Shown here piece after piece: positions 11,101-22,168 of a stretch of DNA of 64,000 nucleotides. The stretch spans positions 68,798,356 to 68,862,355 of the forward strand of contig NC_054740.1 in the NCBI RefSeq assembly GCF_018143015.1, in the 5' to 3' direction. The position numbers were made by a program, and so were the translations under genes. The notes under the pieces are model-generated. The model did not search any database, had not been told where the DNA came from, and saw only the letters and a list, made by a program, of their open reading frames with translations. Position 1 is the first letter of the stretch; the number at the start of each line of letters is the position of its first letter. Origin of the DNA: Lytechinus variegatus. Taxonomy: Eukaryota > Echinodermata > Echinoidea > Temnopleuroida > Toxopneustidae.

Positions 11101-12857
11101 ATCAAAATGGACCGTGTCATGTTATAATTGTGATTATAAACAGATTTATAAGATGGTTTGAAGTAGTCTACTTTTCTTCCAGGCCTGTTTTACAAAAAAA
11201 AAATGTTTATTGATTCATTGTTATCTGATTTGAAAATGTTAGATTTGGCAGATAATAAAAGGTACAACAGACTTTCCTGCACTGAACTGTTACAATGTTT
11301 TGTTGATTAATGTTTTCAATGGCTCTTTCCAAGCACTATTTCATAACCTGTTTATATCAAACGAAACTTAATAGCCTTTAAATGAATACCCCGTGTTATT
11401 TAAATACGACGGTTTAAACCAAGCCTGGCTGCACACGTAAATTGGACCTTCTCCACTTCCTGGGGAGTATCCAAGCAAGCCATCCTGTTAGACACCAGCA
11501 AACATGACCAGACATTTGTCTTGTTATAATTCATTTAACAAATGATAGTAGTAGCTGCTATCCCTCTAGCAAATCAATCGCCAGTGACGTCATGAGTGAT
11601 CATGATGACACTGACGAAGCATCCTCCGAGGTCTACGACCTGTTCGTCGACGAGAACGAGGCCATTTTCATGGTCTCTATGTCCTGGTTCATGCACTGTA
11701 TCATTGGCTTTCATCTCGTCAGCTTCTTCGTTGACTTCGCCAATGTGTTGGAAAATAAGCCTGATGATGATATCAATGATGACGATGTCAACGATGAGAA
11801 GGAAGCACTGGCGGTCGATGGAAAATTTAATCAAAATCGGATGTAAAATAAGGTTATAATGTTTTAAAGTTTCGCTTAATTTCACAAAACAGTTATTTGC
11901 ACATCCTGTTCGGTATGCAAATGAGGGGACCGATGACATCACCCACTCACTATTTTTTGTATTTTATTATAATTATGAAATATGAATTATTTTGATTTTC
12001 TCGTCATTGTCATGTGAAACGGAGGCATTCCTTCCTGAACGCGTGGAATTCCATTATTTTTAACATTTTGTGGTTCAGGCAAGGAGGTCCTAATCGTCAA
12101 ATTCGTAAAAATTGAAATATTGTATAACAATAAAAACAAGAGAAATAGTGAGTGAATAACATCATCAACTCTGTCATTTGCATTTCACAACATCGAACTA
12201 TTTGTGAAAAATAAGCGAAACTTTAAGATGTCATAATTTCCTTATTTTACATCCGATTTTGATGAAGTTTTTAACGTTATTCATGTTTTTTAATTATTTT
12301 ATATATATAAACCGTTTTCTGGAGTGGACTTGACCTTTAACATTCCATAATACATCTTCTTTTATTTGTTTTCAGTACTTATTATTACGGCAATTTATAC
12401 TACATTATACATGTATATTGCCCATGTATATTTTGAAATACTGATACTGACGTGAATGCAGAAATAGAATCAAATTAAATCAAATAACGATAAATATATA
12501 AGTTTATTTTGTATAATTATTTTGTGTATAAAGAATGCAAATAGCTAATCAAGAGTAGATTCAATTAATTCGATGTAAGTATATGATTACTTTTTTTTAG
12601 GGACAAGCATAAGGTAAAACGTTATCGAAGATGATACTGAAACAGAAAAATAAATATGAAAAGAAAAAAGGGGAAATGCATACAAAAAAGCTTGTGGGGT
12701 GCTATGAAATGATTTAAAAAAAAGACAAGACAAACTATTGTCTTTGTCTTATTAGCCAATCATAATATAAACTCTTGTTTGTTTATTTGTTATGAACCGT
12801 TATTTGTTATTTGCAGAGCGCTTTATGGATATGTCAAGTGATGAGTACATATGGTAG
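8166..12857 (+). CDS. Acidic, possibly N-myristoylated protein of unknown function (5-exon model, 231 aa)
   Basis: Proposed exons are 8166-8294, 8809-9037, 9734-9895, 10444-10578 and 12817-12857. The first intron is phase 0 and the other three are all phase 1, giving one open frame of 231 codons. The ATG has A at -3 and starts MGSSNS, which fits the N-myristoylation pattern (G2, S6). Residues 20-75 are Ser/Asp-rich. A short Cys pair, PCYWPKGC, lies near residues 111-118. Exon 3 is strongly acidic (NDDSENESADNESSGDDDYV), exon 4 is Lys-rich and then acidic (DEVDDDVIDRT), and the last exon ends MSSDEYIW. There is no signal peptide or membrane helix, so it is probably cytosolic or membrane-anchored by lipid. 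Weak points are the poor pyrimidine tract before exon 2 and the short last exon. I do not recognise the family. Confidence 0.45.
10731..10866. mobile_element. Short MITE with GGATGCCAGTT ends
   Basis: GGGATGCCAGTTTTCAGGC at the left and CAACTGGCATCC at the right are inverted, and CAGGC/GCCTG words repeat inside. It is 136 bp with no coding capacity, and sits in the long intron before the last exon of the acidic-protein gene. Confidence 0.65.
11592..11846 (+). CDS. Acidic ORF with one hydrophobic helix (84 aa); alternative exon or separate small gene
   Basis: This lies in the last intron of the acidic-protein model. The frame begins MSDHDDTDEASSEVYDLFVD and uses GAC/GAG codons in the style of exon 3. 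A hydrophobic segment follows (about residues 30-52, FMVSMSWFMHCIIGFHLV), then a second acidic block (DDDINDDDVNDEKE). An acceptor-like CAG at 11580-11582 precedes it, but joining there needs a phase-2 upstream exon, while exon 4 ends in phase 1. So either another exon intervenes or it starts at its own ATG. The last seven codons and the stop lie in MITE-derived sequence. Confidence 0.35.
   Translation: MSDHDDTDEASSEVYDLFVDENEAIFMVSMSWFMHCIIGFHLVSFFVDFANVLENKPDDDINDDDVNDEKEALAVDGKFNQNRM
11821..12336. mobile_element. MITE of the AGGTCAAGTCC family, left end missing
   Basis: ATCAAAATCGGATGTAAAAT near the left and the inverted TTACATCCGATTTTGATGAA near 12250 form the two halves. The right end GGAGTGGACTTGACCT abuts TTAA at 12337-12340. 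The structure matches the complete copy at 49434-50032, but about 65 bp of the left end are absent. Confidence 0.7.
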
Positions 12858-14200
12858 AGCGGCACCCACGGCTGGCCGGGACAATAAGGAGCTTCCGAAC
12901 CATAGGGAACGCTCTACAGGGTGGACAAAATTGGGCAAAAATATGGCGAGGGAAGGTGGCTTCGAACTAGAGGACACTCTACAGAGACAACTCATTGGTC
13001 GTAGAAAATCTAAAGATCTCCATTGATCTCAATCGATGGGTACCGTCAGGACTGGCCAACATGGAGAGGATAGGTGCCACCGAACTAGAGGACAATCTAC
13101 AGAGACAACTCATTGGTCGTAGAAAATCTAAAGATCTCCATTGATCTCAATCGATGGGTGCCGTCAGGACTGGCCAACATGGAGAGGATAGGTGCCACCG
13201 AACTAGAGGACAATCTACAGAGACAACTCATTAGTCGTAGACCATCTAAAGATCTCCATTGATCTCAATCGATGGGTGCTATCAGGACTGGCCAACATGG
13301 AGAGGATAGGTGCCATCGAAATAGAGGACACTCTACAGAGACAACTCTTTGCAGGGGCATAGAACTTATAGGGATCTCCACTGATATCATTCGATGGGTG
13401 CTATCAGGACCGAACAACATGAAAAGCGGAGGTGCCTTAGAATAGAGGACAGTTTAGAAACGTCATATTGGCCATGGGCCATTTGATGATATCATCGATC
13501 CGATCTCAATCGATGGGATCTATCAGGGCAGATCAACATAGAGAGGTAAGGTGCCTTCGAACTAGAGGACTCTACAGATACAATTCATTGGTCATAGACG
13601 TACTAGGGATCTCCACTGATATCAAACGATGGGTGCTATCACTAAGTATCAGGACTGGTCAACATGAAAAATGGAGGTGGCTTCGAATTAGAGGACACTT
13701 CAGAAACTACTTATTGGTCATGGCCCATTTAAGGATATCCATCGATCTCAATCGATGGGTTCTGCCAGGACTGGCTAACATGGAGAGGGGAGGTGCCTTC
13801 GAACTAGAGGACACTTCATAAATCACGTATTGGTCATAGGCCATCTAAGGTCTCCATCGATGGCGAACTGACCAGTTTGGCGAGGAGGTGTTTTAGATTT
13901 AGAGGTCAGGGCTGACCAACATGGCAATGGAAGTTACCACTGCCTACGAACTAGAGAACACTCTACAGAGGCCTCTCATCTGCTAGAGAATGATCGTGAG
14001 ACCTCCTCCGATGGATGTTATCAGGGCTGACCAACATGAAAAGGGGAGATGCCTTCAAACTAGAGGACACTCTACAGAGACCACTCATTGATCATGTAGC
14101 GATCTAAAGATCCCTTCGATCGATTGGTGTTATCAGAGCTGACCAACATGTCGAGTGGAGGTGGCTTCGAAGTGTGCCATATGACTCTCCACCGAGACCA
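12858..14200. repeat. Tandem repeat array, unit about 118 bp, roughly 10-11 copies
   Basis: Units are marked by GATCTCAATCGATGGGTGC, ACTGGCCAACATGGAGAGG, GAACTAGAGGACA and CTACAGAGACAACTCATTGG. Starts of the ATCGATGGG word fall near 13030, 13147, 13265, 13386, 13508, 13625, 13747 and 13862, then decay. Units at 13020-13300 are nearly identical and the edges are diverged, as expected from unequal exchange. No frame stays open through it. In my model it would lie in the 3' untranslated region of the acidic-protein gene. Confidence 0.85.
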
Positions 14201-14269
14201 CTCACTGGTGAGCATTTTAGCATGGACATGGTGGGTAGGCCAGTTATAATTAATTGAGTAATCGTCTAG

Positions 14270-14996
14270 AAACATCGTTACAGTATAATAGCGTCTATAT
14301 TAAACACTGTTAAAAGCGAAATGTAAATATTATTTCTATTGTTTTTTACCATCATTATTGATAAAATCATAGACAAAATCAGTATTAATATCATTGTATG
14401 GTCATTATCATTCCATTCGATGGAATCAACAGTCATTAACCAAGCATTTGTGATATATTGAATCATTTATTAGACTGTTGAATGAACATGTCAATAATTC
14501 ATTTAACAAATCTATAATGAATGAATGAATGAACGAAGAAATAAAAAACTTTTGAATGGCGTGCATTCGGAATCAGTAACTGTGTTGAAAGAATCTATCG
14601 AAATATACTTATTTATATGTTTATTTATTCAATTGTTTGATTATCTTTTATTTTCATTATCTTGCATCTTGGTCCTGGTATTCATGTTGCAACTATGTAG
14701 TGATAATTTATGCTATGGTGGTATTTTTATCTAAATACCTGTTTGTATGATCATCTTGACTGTATAAATTCTCTGCATACATATTCGTGATATGTTTTAT
14801 TGCTTATATCAAGATGTACAGAACCCATATTGTAATCATTGGAAATGGAAATAAACGAAATTAAAATAAATGCATTATTGGGTGAAGGTGATTGAAAATT
14901 CTTGAATCTTGAAAGGCTTTCATAAAACCAGGTATTAAAAAACACAGATATTGTAAAATCTTACGTGTGTACAAATGGATTTTTTAATGCATTTTT
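14270..14996. other. Gene-free stretch
   Basis: AT-rich sequence with a short GAAT repeat near 14515-14535. No exon, RNA or transposon end could be supported. Confidence 0.4.
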
Positions 14997-15057
14997 TTTG
15001 TTTTTCAGATTCGGATACAGATTAGATCTATCAGAAAGAAAGAGATGTTAGAAGAAA

Positions 15058-15410
15058 ATGCATTGAAAGCCAGCACACCAGAAATGTATTCAGAATGATC
15101 CAATTGGAGAGGAATACGATGACAACCAAAATGCATTCATAGTTGGCCCATCGGTTAGAATTCATGACGTCAGAAACAATGTATTCAGATTCAGCCAATC
15201 AAAGAGGAACAAGCATACATGATCACCACTACGGAAATGCATTCAGAGACAGTTTATAGGAGATGAATAAGATAATACACGACGTCAGTAAAAGGCATTC
15301 AGAATTATCCAATGGGTACATGATTGATAACACTGAAAATGCACTCATAGTCAGCATACTCATCCTTGAGGGTTCATACATGAGTCATGTATTGTGAAAA
15401 CGAATCGGCC
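15058..15410. repeat. Degenerate tandem repeat (about 45-58 bp) with CRE-like sites
   Basis: About seven units begin with variants of AAATGCATTCAGA and continue with GCCAAT-like and GATGACGTCAG-like words. Full or partial TGACGTCA sites occur near 15164 and 15282. A good acceptor (TTTTTTGTTTTTCAG) lies at 14995-15009, so the block may belong to an untranslated exon. Confidence 0.6.
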
Positions 15411-16540
15411 TACATACACTTTGCCCTTCTTTCAACGGAATTTAATGAAACTATGATTAATGAAATATTTGATTACTTGAGATGAACAATGACGGAGCAA
15501 AATCTCATCAAATTAAAGTTGGAATTGATAACAATCTCACACAATCAGATCAAGAGAAAAGGGAAGAGGGACAGTGAGAGAGAGGGAGGGGGAGGGGGGG
15601 GGAGTATGTGTGAGTGGGTGTGTGTGAGAAAGGCGCAGGCGCACGTGAGGGTGTGTGTTAAGTCTCTCTTTTTCTCTATCTCTGGCTGTGTGAGGGTGTA
15701 AATGTGGGTGTGTGTATTATGATTCTCTATTTCTTATAATGTAAAGCTTCTATTGCAAATTGATTTTCGTTTCCTCTAGAAAGGGATTTAGGAACAAATA
15801 TACTTTCTTTCAATTCACCTGAATGTATGGGCATTTTCATTACTATTCATTTTTCCTCCTTTTTTTTATTTTTTCAACTCTCACTTCTTGAAAAATATCT
15901 TTTCAACTTTATTCAATTTCATAAAAGGGAGAGAGAAAAAAGGAATCCACAAGTACACGGCCACAAGTCACCCGTGGTTTGTAACTCCCTATCATTTGGA
16001 TTGCCATGTCTATAACCGACTGAGAAATCTGTATCTACAAGACCTCTTCCCCTACCCCATGCCAAACCCTACAACAATTGGTATTCAGCAGCTGCATTAC
16101 AGTGAACTTTTGCGATGGTAAAATTGACACTATGAAGAGAAGAGCCTATGAAGGAGGAGTACAGTTTAATCTACAATCGTGACAGGGTCTTCTAACATTC
16201 CAAAATAGCAATTAGCCACGACTGTGATTTCAAGTAACCCGTGCAACTTATTACAAGAGCAGTGAATGTGTTGTCAGCCACAACTATCTTGCGAGTTGTG
16301 AATAAGAGTAGCGACCAAGCAAGGCAATTTGCAAATTCAAACAAATCTTAGCGTTGTGGCGCTTTTGCAATGCTTCTAAAGATTTAAGAGGAATGCATAG
16401 GCCGATGCATTATGAACTCATGACGTACTTTACAAAATATTTGACATACTATTACAATTCTGACAAATTTATCTATAGGGCTTGCGATTCTGAAAAAGAT
16501 ATGCCGTTCGATTCAATTATTCATTTAAAAACAAAATGAA
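15410..16540. other. Gene-free stretch
   Basis: A simple-sequence zone at 15570-15715 is rich in GA then GT. Nothing else recognisable. Confidence 0.4.
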
Positions 16541-16639
16541 ACGAAAATTATCAGAATACATTGTTGTTAGTTTCTCACCCCATTTCTCTCTTTTAGTCGT
16601 TCTGACATTTTTCGAACCTAGAATTTGTTCTTTACGATT

Positions 16640-18110
16640 AGGTTTTTTTATTGGTTCGTCTCCGCATTGCGTCGAAGAACAAATTCAGGTTGGTTGCCCA
16701 AATGGCAACTTTGATCAATTTTGATAATTTGCATAAATCCAAAATGGCCGCCTGATGCCATATCGAACACTTAAATTTGAACCCTTTGCAGGGGCGGATC
16801 CAGCTTTCGCCAATGGGGGGGGGCCGAAAATAATTTCATCAAAAATATTCTCGATTAGCCGCTATAATCTGATTTTTTTTTGGTTTTTCAGGGGGTAGTC
16901 CTAAGTTTTAAATATATGTTAGTTTTTATTGTTATAAACAAGATAAGGTGTCTCATGTGGTCTTAATATATAATGCGAGCGCGAAGCGCGAGCTAAAATT
17001 CTTTGATATTTTATGTCCTTAGAACTGAAGAGCAGTTTTTATAATCATGAAAAACAGATAAGTATCCAACTCAATGCAAGCGCGAAGCGCGAGTCGAAAT
17101 TTGATTATAGTAACGTGAAAAGGGACTCAATTAGGACTGTTTTTAGTGATTAATGAAGAGGATATCAGCAATAAATAATGAGAGTGCGAAGCTCGAGCTC
17201 AAAATTTTTGATATTCCGACCTGAAAACTGGACTGTCTAAGCGCGTTTTTATTTAAATAAAGAACAAGCTGTGTGTCTTAAGCAATTAAATGCGAGCGCG
17301 AAGCATCTGAGCTTAATGTTTTTATACACTGACATGATAAAAGAGCAGTTTGACAAATTTTGGAAAGAATTTTCAAAGAAGATAGGTATCTCACAAATTA
17401 AACAATGCGAGCGCGCAGCGCGAGCTGAGAATGTTGATATAACAATTTGTGTATATCAAACAAAATAATGAAAGCTTGATGTGCGAATATTGTGTGCAAA
17501 TATTGATTTCAGAAGTGGATATAATAGGAAGTGTCATGTAATCCTCTTGAATGGGATTCATTACACAGGCATTGCGAGCGCGAAGCGCGAGCGAAATTTT
17601 TCATATAAAGCCTATTTTTACAATTGTTTCCCTAACCTTTTTCTTGTTTCCTTTCGGGGTCGGGCCGGCCGTTACGAGACTGTAAGTTACACATCATGGG
17701 TATAATACCTCTTTCTTACTTTTCTTTATGTTTTTCGTAGTTTCTATCAAGATAAAGTGTACACTTTTTCTGCAGGTTGTCAAAAAATAGGGGGGGGGGC
17801 CGGGGCCGGCTCGGCCCCGTCCTGGATCCGCGCCTGCTTTGCCCCAGAATGATGAAGAATGCCTTTTTAAAAGGGGTTTTGGGGTGTGTAGAATCCACTT
17901 CTATTATCCATTTTGAAATATTAGGTCATATTCAAAATCCGCCAGACGTACGCCATCTTGAAAAAATCCTTTACCCTAGAATTATGAATGATACCTGTTT
18001 TTATGAATTATTCAGTATGTTGATTCCATTTCTGTTATTAATTTTGTAATATGGGTTTGCTAGGGTTAAATGGCCGCCAAACGCCATCTTGAACAATTTA
18101 ATTTCCGAGA
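16640..18110 (+). repeat. Interspersed repeat with about 135-bp sub-units, interrupted by a transposon
   Basis: Words such as GGTTGCCCAAATGGCAACTT and AAATGGCCGCC..GCCAT recur. The GGCCGCC..CGCCATCTTGAA word returns at about 17935 and 18070, a 135-bp period once the 1.05-kb insertion at 16788-17837 is removed. A minus-strand copy lies at 19870-20256. Confidence 0.7.
16788..17837. mobile_element. 1.05-kb DNA transposon with palindromic internal units
   Basis: The ends GCAGGGGCGGATCCAG and CTGGATCCGCGCCTGC are inverted copies (15 of 16 match). TTT (or TTTGC) is duplicated at the boundaries. The related repeat at 19870-20256 shows the uninterrupted site, so the limits are well supported. Inside, six variants of GCGAGCGCGAAGCGCGAGC sit at about 16975, 17076, 17182, 17292, 17407 and 17574. 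There is no transposase ORF, so it is non-autonomous. The superfamily is not assigned. Confidence 0.8.
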
Positions 18111-18339
18111 CCTATTATGTAGGAGCTCATAAGTAAGGGGATTTCAGTAAGAATGATTACGGTTGCCAGATTTTGTCATTAACCGCTTATATTCGAATGT
18201 AACCTCTAAAGGTCCTGGGTTATGGTCCATTCTGGTGTTATTATCAATGTTTAATGTTTTTATGTCCGTCTTCTTTACTGAAGAGACTTTAAATAATTAA
18301 AAAGTGTTTTCTCCACACTTTTCAGAAATCAAAGTGTCC

Positions 18340-19690
18340 AATGATAGATAGGCATCCGCTCGTCTCCAAAGGCTATGGTGTAGTGCTAGGTCTTACATTT
18401 TCGAGATGGCTTTAGAGCCCCACTCTAGCGCGGCAGTCTCTGGCAGATGAATGAGGATGGCTCTAAGACAGCTTAAGATAGAGATGCTGCTCTCGCCTTC
18501 CTCCTAGCTCTTCCGTTCAGTTTCTGCCGTCTTGACACCTATAGTAACAGCTACATCTTTTCAAGTTTTAATTTCTATGGCGGCTGGTTTCATGTCGCGT
18601 TTGCAGGCGAGACCAATCACACATCTCACCTTAACCATGTTAACAGGATGTCTTCCGGGATACGCCCAATGATCATGCGGCGAACATGCCCCAACCACTT
18701 GATCTTAACGGCCTTTGACTAAGGAGCGAGAATAAGCTGGGGATGCCAGCATGCTAAATAACCGCTGTATTCGTCACTCTGTCTTATCATCGTGCAGGAT
18801 AAGTCTGCGGCAGCTGATATGGAAGGTGTTTAGCTGCTTTTCCTGACTGGCATATGTTGTCTAGGGGATCATTTCATCAGCATTTTCGTCCGACAAGTTG
18901 TCAGGTCTGACATCTTTCCTTGATTATGATTGGCTGAGATCCACTGTTACTATAACTGTCGGATAAAACGCCTCCGTGGACACTTCAATACAGGATGATC
19001 AATGCTGAGGACACGTACAGACCCGGTAAACGCATAGCTTGGTATTGTAGGTCAGCTGGATGGTGCTCCAAACGCGCTTATTAAGCTTGGCCAGGACTGT
19101 GGCAAATTTCCCTATTTTTTGTGCTTATCTCCTTGTCCAGTGAAAGAAAACTGGAGACAGATGGTTGATCCAAAGTAGGTGAAGGAGTCCATAAAAAAAC
19201 TGCGGGAGAATCAGTGCATTGAGTCAGGATTTCTGTCTTCTTCAGGTTAATGGTTAATCCAAACACCTTACATGCATAAGACAGGCGCTTGACTAAGTCT
19301 TGCAGTCCCGCTTCTGTGTGAGAGGCAAGAGCGATGTCGTTGGCGTACATCTCACGAATGTGAACCTTGAAAGAGTTTCCAATCTACTATGGTAAGATAT
19401 AGATCGATGCCTTCTTTTTAATCGCCAAATGCATAGAGGAGAAGCATAGAGAGGAAAAGAGTGTCAGGGCAAGGACGCAGCCTTGCTTCACGCCACTGCT
19501 CACAGGGTATTAAGGCATCGGATGTTCCAGCGTTGTAGCCAACAGAGCTGTGCATGTCCTCATTTAACGATACAGCCATTTGTAACAGTCTTGGGGCAGC
19601 CTATCTTCTGCAGGAGGCTGAATAGTCCACTCCTGCTGACCAAATCACAGACTTTTGTCAGGTCTAACTGTCCAATGATATAAAGGAAGG
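18340..19690 (-). mobile_element. LINE reverse transcriptase fragment, second copy
   Basis: On the minus strand the order is DLTKVCDLVSRSGLFSLLQK (about 19610-19675), SSGVKQGCVLALTLFSSL (19445-19505), MYANDIALASHTEAGLQDL with FGLTINLKKTEIL (19210-19350), KIKWLGHVRRMIIGRIPE (18650-18705) and CKRDMKPA near 18600. This is the normal order of a LINE reverse transcriptase and its C-terminal region. YANDIA has Asn where the catalytic YADD box needs its second Asp, and the blocks lie in several frames. It is 5'-truncated and holds a small MITE at 18863-18980. It belongs to the same broad family as 1-1275 but is not a close copy. Confidence 0.85.
18863..18980. mobile_element. TTTCAT-end MITE inside the LINE
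   Basis: GATCATTTCATCAGCATTTT, TTGTCAGGTCTGACA, GATTGGCTGAGA and ACTGTCGGATAAAACG match the elements at 53915-54249 in order. It separates the RT core from the C-terminal block of the LINE. Confidence 0.65.
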
Positions 19691-19869
19691 TAATTAAGAC
19701 ATTAAAACACACCCTATTCCTATCGTATTTTAGTTTTCGTATTTCTAGAAAGTTATTAATTTCAACATTTCTTTAAAATACAACCATGGATTCTATGTAA
19801 CTGGTCGAAACGATCTCCAGTAGAAGCCACATCAGCCACTGAACTAAGACACGCTAGGAGCACAACAAA

Positions 19870-20256
19870 GTTCATTTAGTCAGATATATGAACCTCAACT
19901 AAGAAATGTTCACAATCCATCTCGAAGCACTCATTGGACACTTTAATTGCTGGAAAAAAAAGTATAGAGAACCCTTCATAATTCAAATAATACTTTGAAA
20001 AACTCTTCAGTATAAAAGGATGAATGGACATCGTGGATTTGACCTGAAGATTACCTCGTTTTGCTAAATGAATCACAGAAATCGATTCTACATCATTCTG
20101 GAGCAAGGGGTTCAAATTTAATTTCAATATGGCATCTGGCGGCCATTTTGAATGTATGCAAATTATCACTGAAAATCGCCCAAAGTTGCCGTTTGGGCAA
20201 CCAAGCTGATTTTTTTCTAGTACTCCATAGGAACATGAAACAAGAAAAAAAATCAT
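19870..20256 (-). repeat. Interspersed repeat copy carrying the empty insertion site
   Basis: Read on the minus strand it repeats GGTTGCCCAAACGGCAACTT and AAAATGGCCGCCAGATGCCA, followed by TTTGAACCCCTTGCTCCAGA. The equivalent position of the plus-strand copy (16640-18110) is split by the 1.05-kb transposon. Confidence 0.7.
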
Positions 20257-20289
20257 CGAAAAAAAACACTTCTTGGTTGGTGCATTAAG

Positions 20290-22168
20290 CCTTTGGGACT
20301 GTCACATTGAGTATTTCTTCCTCATTTTTATCTTTGTTATTCAGAATAAAATGCATTTTTTGCCCCCCCCCCCCCTCCCGAAAGCGAAGCCGGGGACTTC
20401 TTCGTCCTTCCTTATATTGCCATTGTACCTTACCACCCCTCCTATCTCTGACCGATTATCAGTTCAAGGGCTCCGGCGGGGTGTAATTTTGATGCGTACA
20501 TTTTGATGATTAACATTTTAAAACGCCTTCTAAATTAACGAGCAATGCCGTATATGCCTAATTAATAATTTTCATGAAGATTTGATTTAACGTACGACCT
20601 AATTAGACAAATTGGTATAGCACAATAATAGCAGACCGATCAAAAATTGTTGCCTATTGTCTGCGAAATATTCTGACAACTATAACAACGAGCCAATATC
20701 CATTGTGCTGAGAACTTTTAATATTAAAAATTGCTTGCGGAAATCTATTCGATGAAGGCAGGATCATGTAGCATATGCTTCAAATGGGTGAATATAACCA
20801 TCTATAGTGAAAAGTCAATACATGCTTCAGAAAAAGTCTATCGTCGGAGTGACACCCACCCTGTACACCGTAATTGTGTTCAAACATTTTCTTCATTAGC
20901 CAGGAAACTGGCAGACATACTGTGTTTTTCGAAATCACATTTCTCCGTTGTATTCCTGTCAACAAATAGTGACTACCAGTCGCGGTCTTGCCAGCAGTAG
21001 ATTTCCATTTTTGTAATATTCATCTAATTATTGTCAAACTAGCTGTGTGTTCAACATGTTTATGTGGAATAATCACATTTATTAAAATCGTCAAACTATA
21101 CGAATTTTTCGTAAACGGACTCGATTAATCATTTTTTCAACTTCATACATCAATATTTTGTTCAGGCAAATATTTCGTTGAAAAATAAAGAATCATCGGT
21201 TATATTATCAATACACGATGTGAAATAATTCTGAAGAAACTCTTGTGATTATAGAAAGACATTCGTATATATATCAATATCTTTCCTTCAAAATAATTGC
21301 ACAATGATCGTGATTATATAAACCAGTGCACGATCCTTGAGAGTGTTCAATCAAAATTTGTCGTCTGAAAAATTGTCAAGTCTGACAAGTTCCCTCAATT
21401 TTGATCGACTGAGAACGCCATGTTTATAGAGGAAGTATCCGACAGGTCCTTTTGTGAAAAGGTCCCCTGGTTTTTAAACGGGTGCTTTTAGAACATACAT
21501 GTTAATGATCGAATCTCTTTGTAGGTGTGTCAATGCATGAATTAAGGTATTGATGTACGTGCATTTGTGAACAACAAGAGAAATTGCTATTGACATCATT
21601 CTCTTTGATTGACATTAACAGGCTGTTTTAGCAGAGGTGCCATCCTCTGAATGTTCAAACAATATCGATCATCACGTACACCTCCTTTGTGGAGAATATG
21701 GCAAACCTCATTTCGGCTCGAGATTTGGAAAATATGCGAGTTTCTGAAGAAAGAACAAATAGGGAGCGATCCTTATGAACGGTCCTGAATAATAATATAA
21801 GGACGTTCGGGTTTGAAAAAAGTTATAAAAATTTGGATCTGCCGAGGTTAATCTTCAAAATTACGCATCGTCATTTCTTTTAGTCTTTTTACGACTTTCA
21901 TGATAAGATCGAAAAGATCTAACGGGTGAAATGACATAGGCATCATTCTGATGAAGACACTAAATTCATGTTATTTGCCCTTATGGATGCTTCTGATTGA
22001 AGATAAATCTCCGTATTGATACGCAAAGTCTAAATCTTCTTCGGCTCGGCTGTATCAGCTTGTGGTGGGTCAGCGTCTAGCTTGCATTTCACTAGTTCAC
22101 ATCTCCAATACTTATCCATCAATTCTCGAAGCTGTGGACACTCATTTTTCGTATGTCAGCAGAGAACA
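20290..22168. other. Gene-free stretch upstream of the GPCR
   Basis: It contains a C-run at 20365-20380 and a degenerate TTTCAT-family element at 21361-21470 (TGTCAAGTCTGACA, ending GGTCCCCTGG). The remainder, which must include the receptor promoter, shows no clear TATA box. Confidence 0.45.

Noticed and set aside
11574-11942. Minus-strand 122-residue frame
   Set aside because: It overlaps the acidic plus-strand ORF and a MITE; its Ile/Val content follows from the complement of GAT/GAC codons.
13468-13821. 117-residue open frame in the tandem repeats
   Set aside because: The frame changes from unit to unit and residues are not conserved between repeats, so it is chance.
16975-17592. CRISPR-like array (regular palindromic repeats)
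   Set aside because: Units are imperfect, spacing drifts from 101 to 167 bp, the host is a eukaryote, and the array lies inside a transposon with defined ends.
20731-21000. 89-residue open frame with several Cys
   Set aside because: It has no ATG at the start, no splice signals and no recognisable motif.
22082-22168. Upstream in-frame extension of the GPCR by 29 codons
   Set aside because: It begins with TTG rather than ATG; the ATG at 22169 has a good context and gives a normal-length extracellular tail.
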